30,787 nucleotides of DNA from Cloacimonetes bacterium UBA5835 (lineage in GTDB: Bacteria > Cloacimonadota > Cloacimonadia > Cloacimonadales > Cloacimonadaceae), in assembly GCA_002432865.1 (NCBI GenBank), contig DJGX01000011.1, positions 1 to 30,787 of the forward strand, given 5' to 3'. Made by a program: the position numbers and the translations under genes. Numbering within the stretch: position 1 is the first letter of the stretch; each line of letters begins with the position of its first letter. Below, piece by piece: positions 17,129 to 25,116 of the stretch. The notes beneath the pieces were generated by a model that was not told the origin of the DNA, ran no database searches, and saw only the letters and a program-made list of their open reading frames with translations.

Positions 17129-17171
17129 AAAAAAACAGCCATTCCCTATTTCAGAACGGAAGGAATGGCTG
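17129..17171 (-). terminator. Rho-independent terminator of the SRAP-HD-GYP-CtfAB operon
   Basis: A 10-bp perfect stem, CAGCCATTCC (17136-17145) with GGAATGGCTG (17162-17171), and a 16-nt loop. On the minus strand it is followed by seven T residues (17135-17129). It lies about 24 nt past the stop of the CoA-transferase B gene. Confidence 0.85.
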
Positions 17172-17194
17172 AAAAGGTTAAAATCCGAAGTTAG

Positions 17195-17848
17195 TTAAAA
17201 AGTAATAACTCTTTCGGGGATAATTAAATCCGCTTCAGTGGCATTTACTACATCGTCTATAGTTAATTCCTCAGCAATTTCTCGAAGATAAAGTCCATCA
17301 GGAAGAACTTCAATAACTGCCATATCGGTGATAATAAGATTTACTTTTCCTTTGGCAGTGAGGGGTAAGGAGCATTGTTTCAGAATTTTGGCATTGCCAT
17401 ATTTATCACAATGTTCCATAGCTACGATAACTTTTTTAGCTCCAGTGACCAAATCCATTGCGCCTCCCATACCGGGAACCATTTTTCCAGGAATTAGCCA
17501 GTTAGCTAAATTACCGTTTTGATCAACTTGTAGGGCACCTAAAACGGTGGCATCAATATGACCTCCGCGAATAATGGCAAACGAGGTAGCGGAATCAAAG
17601 AAACTGGCTCCTGGTATGCAAGTGATATATCCCCCTCCAGCATTGATCATATCCTCATCTTCTTGGCCTTCTGGGGGTTTAGGTCCGGCGCCTAAGAGTC
17701 CATTTTCCGATTGGAAGATAACTTGAATCCCTTCTGGAATATGATTTGCAGCTTCGGTAGGCAATCCAATACCCAGGTTTACATAATCGCCATCTTCGAA
17801 TTCTTTAGCGATGCGTGCACCGATCATAGCTCTTTTATCTAATGCCAT
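17195..17848 (-). CDS. ctfB: CoA-transferase subunit B (acetoacetate/butyrate type)
   Basis: A 217-residue beta subunit of a family I CoA-transferase. The catalytic glutamate is E48 within QSENGLLG; other landmarks are NLGIGLPT (24-31), GASFFDSATSFA and GKMVPGMGGAMDLV. It should transfer CoA between short-chain acyl-CoAs and acetate or acetoacetate, as in butyrate and lysine fermentation, together with the alpha subunit. Only one base separates it from the alpha gene, and AAGGAG 8 nt upstream lies inside that gene's end. A clear terminator follows, so it ends the operon. The exact acyl substrate cannot be decided from sequence. Confidence 0.92.
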   Translation of the reverse strand: MALDKRAMIGARIAKEFEDGDYVNLGIGLPTEAANHIPEGIQVIFQSENGLLGAGPKPPEGQEDEDMINAGGGYITCIPGASFFDSATSFAIIRGGHIDATVLGALQVDQNGNLANWLIPGKMVPGMGGAMDLVTGAKKVIVAMEHCDKYGNAKILKQCSLPLTAKGKVNLIITDMAVIEVLPDGLYLREIAEELTIDDVVNATEADLIIPERVITF

Positions 17849-17849
17849 T

Positions 17850-18506
17850 TTAATTCTCCTTTGCTAAAACAAGATAATTAACAAAAACGCCAGGAGTGAT
17901 CACTTCTTCGGGGTCTAATTCTCCAATTTCAACTATTTCATCAACTTCTGCGATTGTGATTCTCCCTGCCATAGCCATAATGGGGTTGCTGTTACGGGCA
18001 GTTTTACGATAGGTTAAGTTGCCTAATTTGTCGGCTTTATGAGCTTTAATGAGGGCAAAATCACTGGGGATAGCAGGTTCGAGAAGATAATCTACTCCCT
18101 CAATAGAAATAATCTGCTTTCCTTCTTCCACAATTGTGCCCAATCCAGTGGGGGTTAAAATACCTCCTAAACCAGCTCCAAAAGCGCGAACGCGTTCCAT
18201 AAGTGTTCCTTGGGGGATAAGTTCAATTTCTATTTCTCTGGCATTCATCTGGGCTTGGATAGTTTTATTGGTTCCCATATGTGAAACTTGAGCACTTGTA
18301 ACCATCCTGTTTACGATGAGTTTACCTACACCTCGGTTTTCCCAATCGGAAGCGATAACGATCATATGGAGGTTATTATTTTCATTTTCCACCATTGCAT
18401 CGATAATAGTTTCTGGAGCTCCCACAGCTAAAAAACCGCCGATGGCAATCCGGCTTCCTGGTTTAACCATAGCAGCTGCCTCTGTGGCACTAATAACTTG
18501 AACCAT
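17850..18506 (-). CDS. ctfA: CoA-transferase subunit A (acetoacetate/butyrate type)
   Basis: A 218-residue alpha subunit, partner of the protein at 17195-17848. The N-terminal GSRIAIGGFLAVGAPETII contains the Gly-rich G-GF-x-G-P segment of the family. Other landmarks are IELIPQGTLMERVRAFGAGLGG, where Q-G-T-L-x-ER is a signature of the alpha chain, and KADKLGNLTYRKTARNSNP near the C-terminal part. The active oligomer contains both chains. It lies 30 nt after the HD-GYP regulator on the same strand, and no terminator intervenes, so co-transcription with the regulator is likely. Confidence 0.92.
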   Translation of the reverse strand: MVQVISATEAAAMVKPGSRIAIGGFLAVGAPETIIDAMVENENNNLHMIVIASDWENRGVGKLIVNRMVTSAQVSHMGTNKTIQAQMNAREIEIELIPQGTLMERVRAFGAGLGGILTPTGLGTIVEEGKQIISIEGVDYLLEPAIPSDFALIKAHKADKLGNLTYRKTARNSNPIMAMAGRITIAEVDEIVEIGELDPEEVITPGVFVNYLVLAKEN

Positions 18507-18536
18507 TTTGTCTCCTTGTATATTTTAATATGCTGT

Positions 18537-19619
18537 TTATATTAATTCAGAGAGCAGATTTTGGATAGCTGGTGTATCCGATAACGGCTCTGTAATCTGG
18601 CAAAACTTTTCAAAGAATAGTAAACCGATGTCTGGGTCAAATTGAAAACCTATATTATTAATTATCTCTGTCCTTGCTGCATTTGGTTCAAGATTATGAC
18701 GGTATACTCGTTTACTGGTCATCGCATCATAGGAATCAGCAATAGTGACAATTCTGGCTAAAAGAGAAATATTTTCTTGGGTAAGACCGTAAGGATAACC
18801 ACCCCCTCCAAACCATTCATGATGCTGTAATATAATATTATACACAGCTTCCGGTAAACCAATGGGGCGAACAATTTGTGCTCCGATAACAGGATGCTGT
18901 TTTATGAGAGAAAATTCGCTAGGGGTTAAGTTATCCTTTTTATTCAGGACGGTATCATAGATGCCGATTTTGCCTAAATCGTGTAATAGAGCTCCCACTC
19001 GTAATAGATTTAATTCTTTGGCACTCAAATTTAAAAGTTTGCCGATCATAATACTTAGCACAGTAACGCGTTCGGAATGACCCCGAATATAAATATCATT
19101 TGCTTCCATGGCATTAACCATTGCATGAATGGTATTAAGGTAATTCTTTTCCAGCTTACTTTTTGCGGCATAAAGTTCTTGAGTGCGTTGCTGAACTATA
19201 TGTTCAAGATTAAGACGGTATACTTCATTTTGCAAGAGAAGAGCATTTTTTTGAAGCGCATTATTAATAGCCATATGCAAATCGGATAATTCAAATGGCT
19301 TACGCAGAATATCGTGTGCTCCTAATTGGATAGCAATTCTCAATTTTTCAGGTTCTGTAGAGCCAGTAATAAGAATCACGGGAGTGTTCGGGCTGATTGT
19401 GCTGATAAATTCTAAAAGCTGAAATCCAGAAAGATTGGGCATATTAATATCAGCGATAACAACATTATAAACATTATTTTTTAGCAGTTCCAAAGCTTCC
19501 AGAGAATCGCTGGTAGTAGTTATTTGGCAAGGAATATCTTTTTTTATGCTCATCCGGATGCAATCCAGAATAGCTACATCGTCATCTACTACTAAAATAT
19601 GTTGTTTCCAGCGCTCCAT
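18537..19619 (-). CDS. Response regulator with HD-GYP domain (cyclic-di-GMP phosphodiesterase type)
   Basis: A 360-residue protein. The receiver domain (about 1-125) has VVDDD (10-14), phosphoacceptor D57 in IADINMP, T85 and K107 in RKPF. A helical/coiled linker (about 130-165) follows. The HD-GYP domain begins at RGHSERV (179-185), with the HD pair at 213-214 in LLHDLGKIGI, HHE at 266-268 and GYP at 274-276. Family members hydrolyse c-di-GMP. The usual aspartate before GYP is glycine here (HHEWFGGGGYP), while the metal-binding HD and HH residues remain. It lies 8 nt after the SRAP gene; no cognate histidine kinase is present in the window. Confidence 0.92.
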   Translation of the reverse strand: MERWKQHILVVDDDVAILDCIRMSIKKDIPCQITTTSDSLEALELLKNNVYNVVIADINMPNLSGFQLLEFISTISPNTPVILITGSTEPEKLRIAIQLGAHDILRKPFELSDLHMAINNALQKNALLLQNEVYRLNLEHIVQQRTQELYAAKSKLEKNYLNTIHAMVNAMEANDIYIRGHSERVTVLSIMIGKLLNLSAKELNLLRVGALLHDLGKIGIYDTVLNKKDNLTPSEFSLIKQHPVIGAQIVRPIGLPEAVYNIILQHHEWFGGGGYPYGLTQENISLLARIVTIADSYDAMTSKRVYRHNLEPNAARTEIINNIGFQFDPDIGLLFFEKFCQITEPLSDTPAIQNLLSELI

Positions 19620-19627
19620 ATATTACT

Positions 19628-20323
19628 CTATAAATAATTATCTTTAGCGGTAGATAGCTTAATTGGCTTTAAGCAATCCGCATCGTTATTTTGGGGACTA
19701 TTAATTCTTTTATCAACTGGATACATTTCCAGTTCGATTTCAGAACTGGGGCTAAGCAATGGCTGTAACTCCTGGGGGTTATTTAGGTTAGGATCAAGCC
19801 AAAGATCATAAACAGCCGGGCTTAATAATAGAGGCATTCGATTATGCAAAGCTTGAAGATAAGGATTGGCAGAAGTGGTAATTATTCCTAAAGAAGGTAT
19901 ATAACTACCATCCGGACTATGCCAGCTGTCATAAATTCCTGCCAGATAAAGTAATTCACTATCTTTTGCTTTAATAAAAAAGGGTTGCTTATCGGTTTTT
20001 CGCCATTCATAAAAACCATTGACGGGAATAAGACAACGCCTTCTTAAAAAAGATGCCTTAAAACTTGGCTTTTCTAATATTGTTTCGCTGCGGATATTGA
20101 TAAGTGCTTGCTCAGGAATTTCTTTTCGCCAGGAAGGAATTAAACCCCAACGGAAAAAACCCAGATATCGAAAATCTGCTTGGGAAACAACAGCAGCAAC
20201 TGTAGCCGTGGGAGCTACATTATAATTAAATTCAAGCTGATCTGAACTCTTTTTAATTTTCAGTTCAGCTTCCAATTTCTGTAGTTCTTTATGAGTGATA
20301 ACCTGGGCAAAGCGTCCACACAT
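19628..20323 (-). CDS. SRAP-domain protein (HMCES/YedK family), abasic-site DNA-protein crosslinker
   Basis: A 231-residue SRAP-domain protein. The catalytic Cys2 follows the initiator Met (MCGRF). Other conserved elements are NYNVAPT (33-39), RWGLIPSW (58-65), NIRSET (76-81), the catalytic Glu in GFYEW (E106) and HNRMP (H160). All residues needed for thiazolidine crosslinking to abasic sites in single-stranded DNA are present. The protein shields such sites during replication. AAGGAGATAT lies just before the ATG. It heads the operon with the HD-GYP regulator and the CoA-transferase and is divergent from endonuclease III, another enzyme of abasic-site metabolism. Confidence 0.93.
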   Translation of the reverse strand: MCGRFAQVITHKELQKLEAELKIKKSSDQLEFNYNVAPTATVAAVVSQADFRYLGFFRWGLIPSWRKEIPEQALINIRSETILEKPSFKASFLRRRCLIPVNGFYEWRKTDKQPFFIKAKDSELLYLAGIYDSWHSPDGSYIPSLGIITTSANPYLQALHNRMPLLLSPAVYDLWLDPNLNNPQELQPLLSPSSEIELEMYPVDKRINSPQNNDADCLKPIKLSTAKDNYL

Positions 20324-20340
20324 TTATATCTCCTTTCAAG

Positions 20341-20368
20341 TTGACAAGATTTATAAAAGCCATATTTT
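20341..20368 (+). promoter_or_regulatory. Candidate promoter of nth
   Basis: A perfect TTGACA (20341-20346), a 16-nt spacer and TATTTT (20363-20368), on the plus strand about 135 nt upstream of the nth start. It overlaps the region just upstream of the divergent SRAP gene. Confidence 0.4.
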
Positions 20369-20501
20369 AGGCAATAAATATTTTTACCTCTTAGATATTT
20401 GGGGAGATAAATCCTCTTTTTTTGTCTTCCTGTATACAAAGAACCTTTAAATATTGAATAGGCAGCGTCCACAAAAAAAGACTAATATGAATGGAGATAT
20501 T

Positions 20502-21176
20502 ATGCAAAATAGCGATATAGATATCGTGATGGAACAGCTAAAAGAGCATTTCCACAGTGTTAAAACACCGGTTGTAGATCTGATCAAAATTAAAACTGAT
20601 GACCCATTTAAAGTGTTGGTGGCAACAATTTTGAGCGCGAGAACAAAAGATGAAACTACTGCCAAAGTTGCAGAAAAGCTGTTTCAAAAGGTGAATAAAG
20701 CAGAGGATTTTGATAAACTTACCTATGAAGAACTGGATAAAATAATTACTCCCGTTGGATTTCATAGAGTTAAAGCTAAACATTTGAAGCAGTTACCAAA
20801 AGTGCTGAAGGAGAAATTTAACGGAAAGATCCCCGAGGAAATTGATGAGCTAATGGTAATTCCAGGAGTTGGAAGAAAAACCGCTAACCTTGTTCGTGCC
20901 GTTGCTTTTCAAAAACCTGCTGTCTGTGTAGATGTTCATGTACATAGAATTTGTAACCGCTGGGGATATGTGAAAACTAAAACACCGTTTGAGACAGAAA
21001 TGGCTCTGCGAGAGAAATTACCGGACAAATATTGGCTAAATTTCAATTCGTATGTGGTTGCTTTTGGACAAAATCTCTGTACACCGCGAAGACCTCAATG
21101 TGAGAGGTGTTCTATTATTGAATTTTGTGAGTGGGGGAAAGAGCACTCACCGATAATACAAAAGGAAAATAAGTGA
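20502..21176 (+). CDS. nth: Endonuclease III, DNA glycosylase/AP lyase
   Basis: A 224-residue protein from ATG 20502, chosen for the GGAG 5 nt upstream and the normal family N-terminus. The HhH motif MVIPGVGRKTANLV holds the catalytic Lys (K126). The catalytic Asp is D144 in VDVHVHR. The [4Fe-4S] loop is C193-x6-C200-x2-C203-x5-C209. It removes oxidised pyrimidines and nicks at abasic sites. Near residue 44 it has ILSARTKD where the E. coli type has LLSAQATD, as in thermophile and archaeal homologues. It converges on the nfeD-like gene with a 14-nt gap. Confidence 0.95.
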   Translation: MQNSDIDIVMEQLKEHFHSVKTPVVDLIKIKTDDPFKVLVATILSARTKDETTAKVAEKLFQKVNKAEDFDKLTYEELDKIITPVGFHRVKAKHLKQLPKVLKEKFNGKIPEEIDELMVIPGVGRKTANLVRAVAFQKPAVCVDVHVHRICNRWGYVKTKTPFETEMALREKLPDKYWLNFNSYVVAFGQNLCTPRRPQCERCSIIEFCEWGKEHSPIIQKENK

Positions 21177-21190
21177 AGAGAAGAGGCGGA

Positions 21191-21631
21191 CTAAATTTTT
21201 CTAACGATAACCTTATTGCCGTCGATTCCTTCAATGATAACTTTAGCTCCTAATTCTATAGCTTTTTGGTCAACTTCAACAGCTGGCCATTCTTCTCCCC
21301 CGATTTTTACATATCCCTTTCCCTCTAAAGGAATTTCTTTAGTTACGATCCCATTTTTTCCTTTTAAGGCAAAAACATTGGTATTGCTACCTGTATTGGC
21401 TAATAACTTTTTCCCCAATTTACGCATAAAGAGAAAGGAAATGAAGCTTAAGACTGCAAAAACGAGTATCTGAAAGGCAATATTTCTACCCATAAAGGGT
21501 ATCAAAGATAGCAGGGAAGTAATAATAGCTCCGATTCCCAAAGAAATAAAGAAAAAAGCAGGATCAAATATCTCGATGATGATAAAGCCGATTCCAATTA
21601 TCATCCATATTTGCCAAGGTAAAAGCGCCAT
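21191..21631 (-). CDS. NfeD-like membrane protein with OB-fold domain
   Basis: A 146-residue short NfeD-family protein. It has two or three hydrophobic segments in the first 75 residues (IWMIIGIGFIIIEIF, FFFISLGIGAIITSLLSLI, ILVFAVLSFISFLFM), a short basic linker and a C-terminal OB-fold of about 65 residues (GKNGIVTKEI, GYVKIGGEEWPA, IEGIDGNKVIV). Members usually assist stomatin/flotillin-type membrane proteins; no such partner is next to it. It starts 3 nt after the stop of the DUF4349 gene, so co-expression is expected. It is the last gene of the long minus-strand run and converges on nth. Confidence 0.88.
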   Translation of the reverse strand: MALLPWQIWMIIGIGFIIIEIFDPAFFFISLGIGAIITSLLSLIPFMGRNIAFQILVFAVLSFISFLFMRKLGKKLLANTGSNTNVFALKGKNGIVTKEIPLEGKGYVKIGGEEWPAVEVDQKAIELGAKVIIEGIDGNKVIVRKI

Positions 21632-21634
21632 ATG

Positions 21635-22558
21635 TTAACTTCCTTCCTCGGAATTATTGTTGTTATTGTTATCCGCTTCAGAATTAGAAGAAGTGCGTTT
21701 ATCTTTGTAGATGCGTTTAACTTTCCGTTTTCTATTTCCATAACCATAACGGCTGTAATAGCGGTTGTAGTAATTTCCATAGCCACCATAATTATAAGAA
21801 CTGCCCACTCCGCTTGAACCAATCCCTTTTATTCCTAAGGCAGCAAGGAAATACATTAATAAACGAGTTCCAAAATAAACAAGTACGGCTCCAACGGAAA
21901 AAACAACTAACCAGCTGAAGAAATCAATTGCCAAAGTTTTTATAGTAATGCCAATTGAACCACTTTTCTGTTGTGGAATTAAGGATACATATAGGAGAAC
22001 ACTTTGCACATCTTTCAGCTTATCCAGATTGGTACGAGTTTCCTGAATTAAAGTATGTAATGCTTCTTTTCGTTTATTTTGAGCGTCAGTAGGGAAACGG
22101 ACATTATTCAGGTCTGCCTGTTCTCTTTCGTATGCTTGTAAACGGGCAAATTCGCTTTCGTAATCTATGTTTACCAAAGCAGTGTCTACCTGTTCTGTTT
22201 TAGAAACAACTGTTCCGAAACTGCGTAATTTTTCTACAAGTTCAGGAAGGTCTTTTTGAGGAACGCTAAAAATATAGGCACCATAAGAGCCTTCGCTTTG
22301 TTTTCTAATTTGTTTAGTAGAATATTTAGCGATGAGGTTCTCAATTTCGGTTTGAGCTTTAGCCACATCAGAGGAAACAAATGAAATTTGAGCTTTATTT
22401 ACAAACTTAAGGTCTCGATATTCATTTTGAGCTGCCTTGAAATCGTAAGAGTTATGTTTATTGGCATTATTTTGCCATTCAAATAAAGAAGCGGCAATTG
22501 CTAAGAAGACGATGAAAATAGCGATTCCTTTAACTCTGCGTTTTGTTCTTCGATCCAT
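21635..22558 (-). CDS. DUF4349-family membrane protein
   Basis: A 307-residue protein. An N-terminal membrane anchor follows a basic start (IAIFIVFLAIAASLF, 12-26). The periplasmic part carries the DUF4349 pattern: KAQISFVSSDVAKAQTEIE, then GSYGAYIFSVPQKDLPEL and a central coiled-coil with ARLQAYEREQADL. A second membrane helix (WLVVFSVGAVLVYFGTRLL) follows. The tail is Gly/Tyr-rich (NYGGYGNYYNRYY), then basic, and ends with a six-Asn run. Function of the family is not established; it is an anchored beta-alpha domain with a coiled-coil. It is 15 nt from recN and 3 nt from the nfeD-like gene. Confidence 0.78.
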   Translation of the reverse strand: MDRRTKRRVKGIAIFIVFLAIAASLFEWQNNANKHNSYDFKAAQNEYRDLKFVNKAQISFVSSDVAKAQTEIENLIAKYSTKQIRKQSEGSYGAYIFSVPQKDLPELVEKLRSFGTVVSKTEQVDTALVNIDYESEFARLQAYEREQADLNNVRFPTDAQNKRKEALHTLIQETRTNLDKLKDVQSVLLYVSLIPQQKSGSIGITIKTLAIDFFSWLVVFSVGAVLVYFGTRLLMYFLAALGIKGIGSSGVGSSYNYGGYGNYYNRYYSRYGYGNRKRKVKRIYKDKRTSSNSEADNNNNNNSEEGS

Positions 22559-22573
22559 ATTAACCTCGAGCAG

Positions 22574-24265
22574 TTATATTTTTTTTAGTAATTCAGCTGC
22601 ATGAGCCAGTGCTTTGGAACTAAGAGAACCAGAAAGCATTCTGGCAATTTCCTGTAAAGTTTCTTCAGCGTTCAATTCGTGTAATTCAATCATACTTTTC
22701 TCATTTCTGGTAAATTTTTCAATTGCCAGATGCTTATCTGCTCTGGCAGCTATTTGAGCCAGATGAGTGATACACAAAATCTGCTGTTTTTGGGATAGCT
22801 CAGTAATAAACTCAGCTACCCTTTCTGCTGTTTTGCCTCCAATTCCAACTTCTATTTCGTCCAAAATGATCAGTTTTGGTTCCAACCGTTCTGCCAGCAC
22901 CTTTTTTATTGCTAGCAGAATTCTGGATAATTCACCTCCACTAACTACGGCGGATAAAGGTTTTTGCTCAAAACCAGGATTGGCGGAAAAAAGAAATTCC
23001 ACAGTATCTTCTCCACTTTCCGAGGCAGCAGATAAATAATCAGAAATAACAAAATTACTTTGCGTTTTTTTGTCAATCCTAATTTCCAGAGTTCCATTTG
23101 GAATACTTAAAGAGCGGATATTTTTTTGCAGTTCATTACTAAGGTTTTTGCTTGCTTGCTGTCTTTTACGAGAGAGTTCTTCTCCCTTTTTTTGTAACAG
23201 CGTGAAATTGTTATTTAAGTTCTCTTCCAATTCAGCAATAGCTTTTTCGCTATTTTCCAGAGAGGATATTTGGGTAGACCTTTCTTCAAAAAGACTCAGT
23301 AATTCCTCTATATTACGCACTTTATGTTTGTACATAAGGGAATTGATTAAATCTAAGCGGGCTTGAATATTTTCCAGGCGTTGCGGTTCGAAGGAGATAT
23401 TTTCTCTGCTGCTAGAAAGATTATTAGCAGCTTCCTGTAGGTTTTCCAATGCCTGATGGATATTATCTTTAGCGTTTCTAATTTCCTTATGGAGATGTTC
23501 AAAGTGGTTTAATTTGTTTAAGTAACCGTTTAATATATCAAAGATACTGTTTTCGTTCTCTAAGAGGTCGGCGGTAATTTCATCGCAGAGTTCTGTTATT
23601 TCTAAAGTATGAGAAAGCAATTCGTATTCATTTTGCAATTCAACATCTTCATTTATGTGCAATTTGGCATTTTCCAATTCTTCATATTGAAAGCGATAGA
23701 GCTCGCGTAGCTGTTTTTGCTTTTCTGCTGTGCTTTTCAGTTCTTGCAGATTTTTCAAATCCGATTTTATTTCTTTATAGAGATTGGCATAATCTTCTCT
23801 GAGAGTAAACAGTCCTCCATAAGCATCCAACAAATCAAGTTGATAAGCGGAAGACAGCAATCGCTGCTGATCTCGCTGGTGATGAAAATCCAGCAGATAA
23901 TTCTTCAGTTCCTTTATTAAAGTAACCCCTACCTTGCGTCCATTAAGAAAATAAGTGGATCTATTATTGGGGCTTATTTCTCTGGCAACAATTAGCTCAT
24001 CTTCTTTCTCTATTCCATCTTGGGCAAGGATATTAGTTAATATCTCATCCTTTATAGAAAAGGTAGCTTCAAGATAAATTGGCTTTTCCTTATCGAATGC
24101 TTCTATCCCAGGTAAGTTATCCCCAAAAATAAGGGAAATTGAGCCAAGTAAAATAGATTTACCGGCTCCCGTTTCACCTGTGATAACCGTTAAACCCTTA
24201 TCAAAAGGTAAACGCGTCTCCTGTAACATTAGATAGTTCTGTAAATAAAGCTCAGTAAGCATCAC
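22574..24265 (-). CDS. recN: RecN, SMC-like DNA repair ATPase
   Basis: A 563-residue SMC-family ATPase for double-strand-break repair. Walker A is GETGAGKS (30-37). Long coiled-coil arms fill about 150-370. The signature VSGGELSR (441-448) and Walker B LIILDE (465-470) follow, with DEIEVGIGG where RecN normally has DEIDTGIGG-type sequence, and the H-loop is CITHLAQIA. Length and layout are normal. The start overlaps the end of nadK by 4 nt (ATGA type), a frequent nadK-recN pairing. Note that recA lies far away, near 6 kb in this window. Confidence 0.95.
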   Translation of the reverse strand: MMLTELYLQNYLMLQETRLPFDKGLTVITGETGAGKSILLGSISLIFGDNLPGIEAFDKEKPIYLEATFSIKDEILTNILAQDGIEKEDELIVAREISPNNRSTYFLNGRKVGVTLIKELKNYLLDFHHQRDQQRLLSSAYQLDLLDAYGGLFTLREDYANLYKEIKSDLKNLQELKSTAEKQKQLRELYRFQYEELENAKLHINEDVELQNEYELLSHTLEITELCDEITADLLENENSIFDILNGYLNKLNHFEHLHKEIRNAKDNIHQALENLQEAANNLSSSRENISFEPQRLENIQARLDLINSLMYKHKVRNIEELLSLFEERSTQISSLENSEKAIAELEENLNNNFTLLQKKGEELSRKRQQASKNLSNELQKNIRSLSIPNGTLEIRIDKKTQSNFVISDYLSAASESGEDTVEFLFSANPGFEQKPLSAVVSGGELSRILLAIKKVLAERLEPKLIILDEIEVGIGGKTAERVAEFITELSQKQQILCITHLAQIAARADKHLAIEKFTRNEKSMIELHELNAEETLQEIARMLSGSLSSKALAHAAELLKKI

Positions 24266-25116
24266 TTACCCAAATTCAATTTTCGACGCAGAATCTGATA
24301 AAAAGTGCGATTGGAAAGTTTGATGAAAGAAACACTGCGTTGTGAAGATGTTACTAAAACTTCATCTCCTTCCTGAATAGGCATCACATTTTGTCCGTCA
24401 ATTTGTAACAGAGCAGCTTGTCTTAAGCCATAAACCTTCATAGTTAAGAGTTCGGTAGAGGGAAAGACCATTGGCCTAATTGCTAAAATATGAGGATTAA
24501 GCGGAGAAAGAACAATGGCTTTCATTTCTGGAGCCAAAATAGGGCCTCCAGCTGACAATGAATAGGCAGTTGAACCAGTAGGCGTTGCAGCAATAATTCC
24601 ATCACAACGGGTGTCGAAAACATAACGGCTACTGGCTTTAATCCGGATATGAATTAAACCAGGGCTTTCTGCTTTGTATATTACGGCATCATTTAAAGCC
24701 AAAGCTTCATAGATGATTTTGCCTTCGCGTTTTAAACGGCAATTGATCAGCATTCTCTGTAGCAAACGGTATTTTCCCTGTTTCAGGTTTTCTATGGAAG
24801 AGGCAATTTCTGGTAAAACACTTTCGGAAAGAAAACCCAAATAGCCAAGGTTAATTCCTAAAATCGGAGCTCCGGTTAAAAGAGCTATATCCTTAGCTTT
24901 CAAGATAGTTCCATCACCACCAAAAACCAGAATACAATCTATGTGTTTACGGTTAGCTGGTTTGGGCATAGGTTTAAACAGCTCTTTAGGCAAATCGGGA
25001 ATGCTATCTATACTGAAGAAATTTATCTCGGAATTGTCTTTCAGCTTTTCCAGCAGAGTATAGATGTTCTTTTTATGGCTGAAATCAGGATTAATATATA
25101 CGGCAAAGTTCTGCAT
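24262..25116 (-). CDS. nadK: NAD kinase
   Basis: A 284-residue ATP-NAD kinase that makes NADP. GGDGT (66-70) is the nucleotide/catalytic motif. GINLGYLGFLSE (87-98), the ND pair near 142-143 and TPTGSTAYSLSAGGP (178-192) complete the family signature. Length is normal. The stop overlaps recN by 4 nt and the start shares one base with the stop of rsgA (25116), so the three genes are tightly coupled. Confidence 0.96.
   Translation of the reverse strand: MQNFAVYINPDFSHKKNIYTLLEKLKDNSEINFFSIDSIPDLPKELFKPMPKPANRKHIDCILVFGGDGTILKAKDIALLTGAPILGINLGYLGFLSESVLPEIASSIENLKQGKYRLLQRMLINCRLKREGKIIYEALALNDAVIYKAESPGLIHIRIKASSRYVFDTRCDGIIAATPTGSTAYSLSAGGPILAPEMKAIVLSPLNPHILAIRPMVFPSTELLTMKVYGLRQAALLQIDGQNVMPIQEGDEVLVTSSQRSVSFIKLSNRTFYQILRRKLNLGK

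Larger units (their letters stand above)
16705..17194. other. 490-nt gene-poor spacer
   Basis: It contains the G-quadruplex/inverted-repeat element at 17011-17074 and the terminator at 17129-17171. An open frame at 17008-16745 on the minus strand (87 codons) has GGAGGAG only 3 nt before its ATG and an unconvincing, basic, low-complexity product; I do not call it a gene. Confidence 0.5.
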
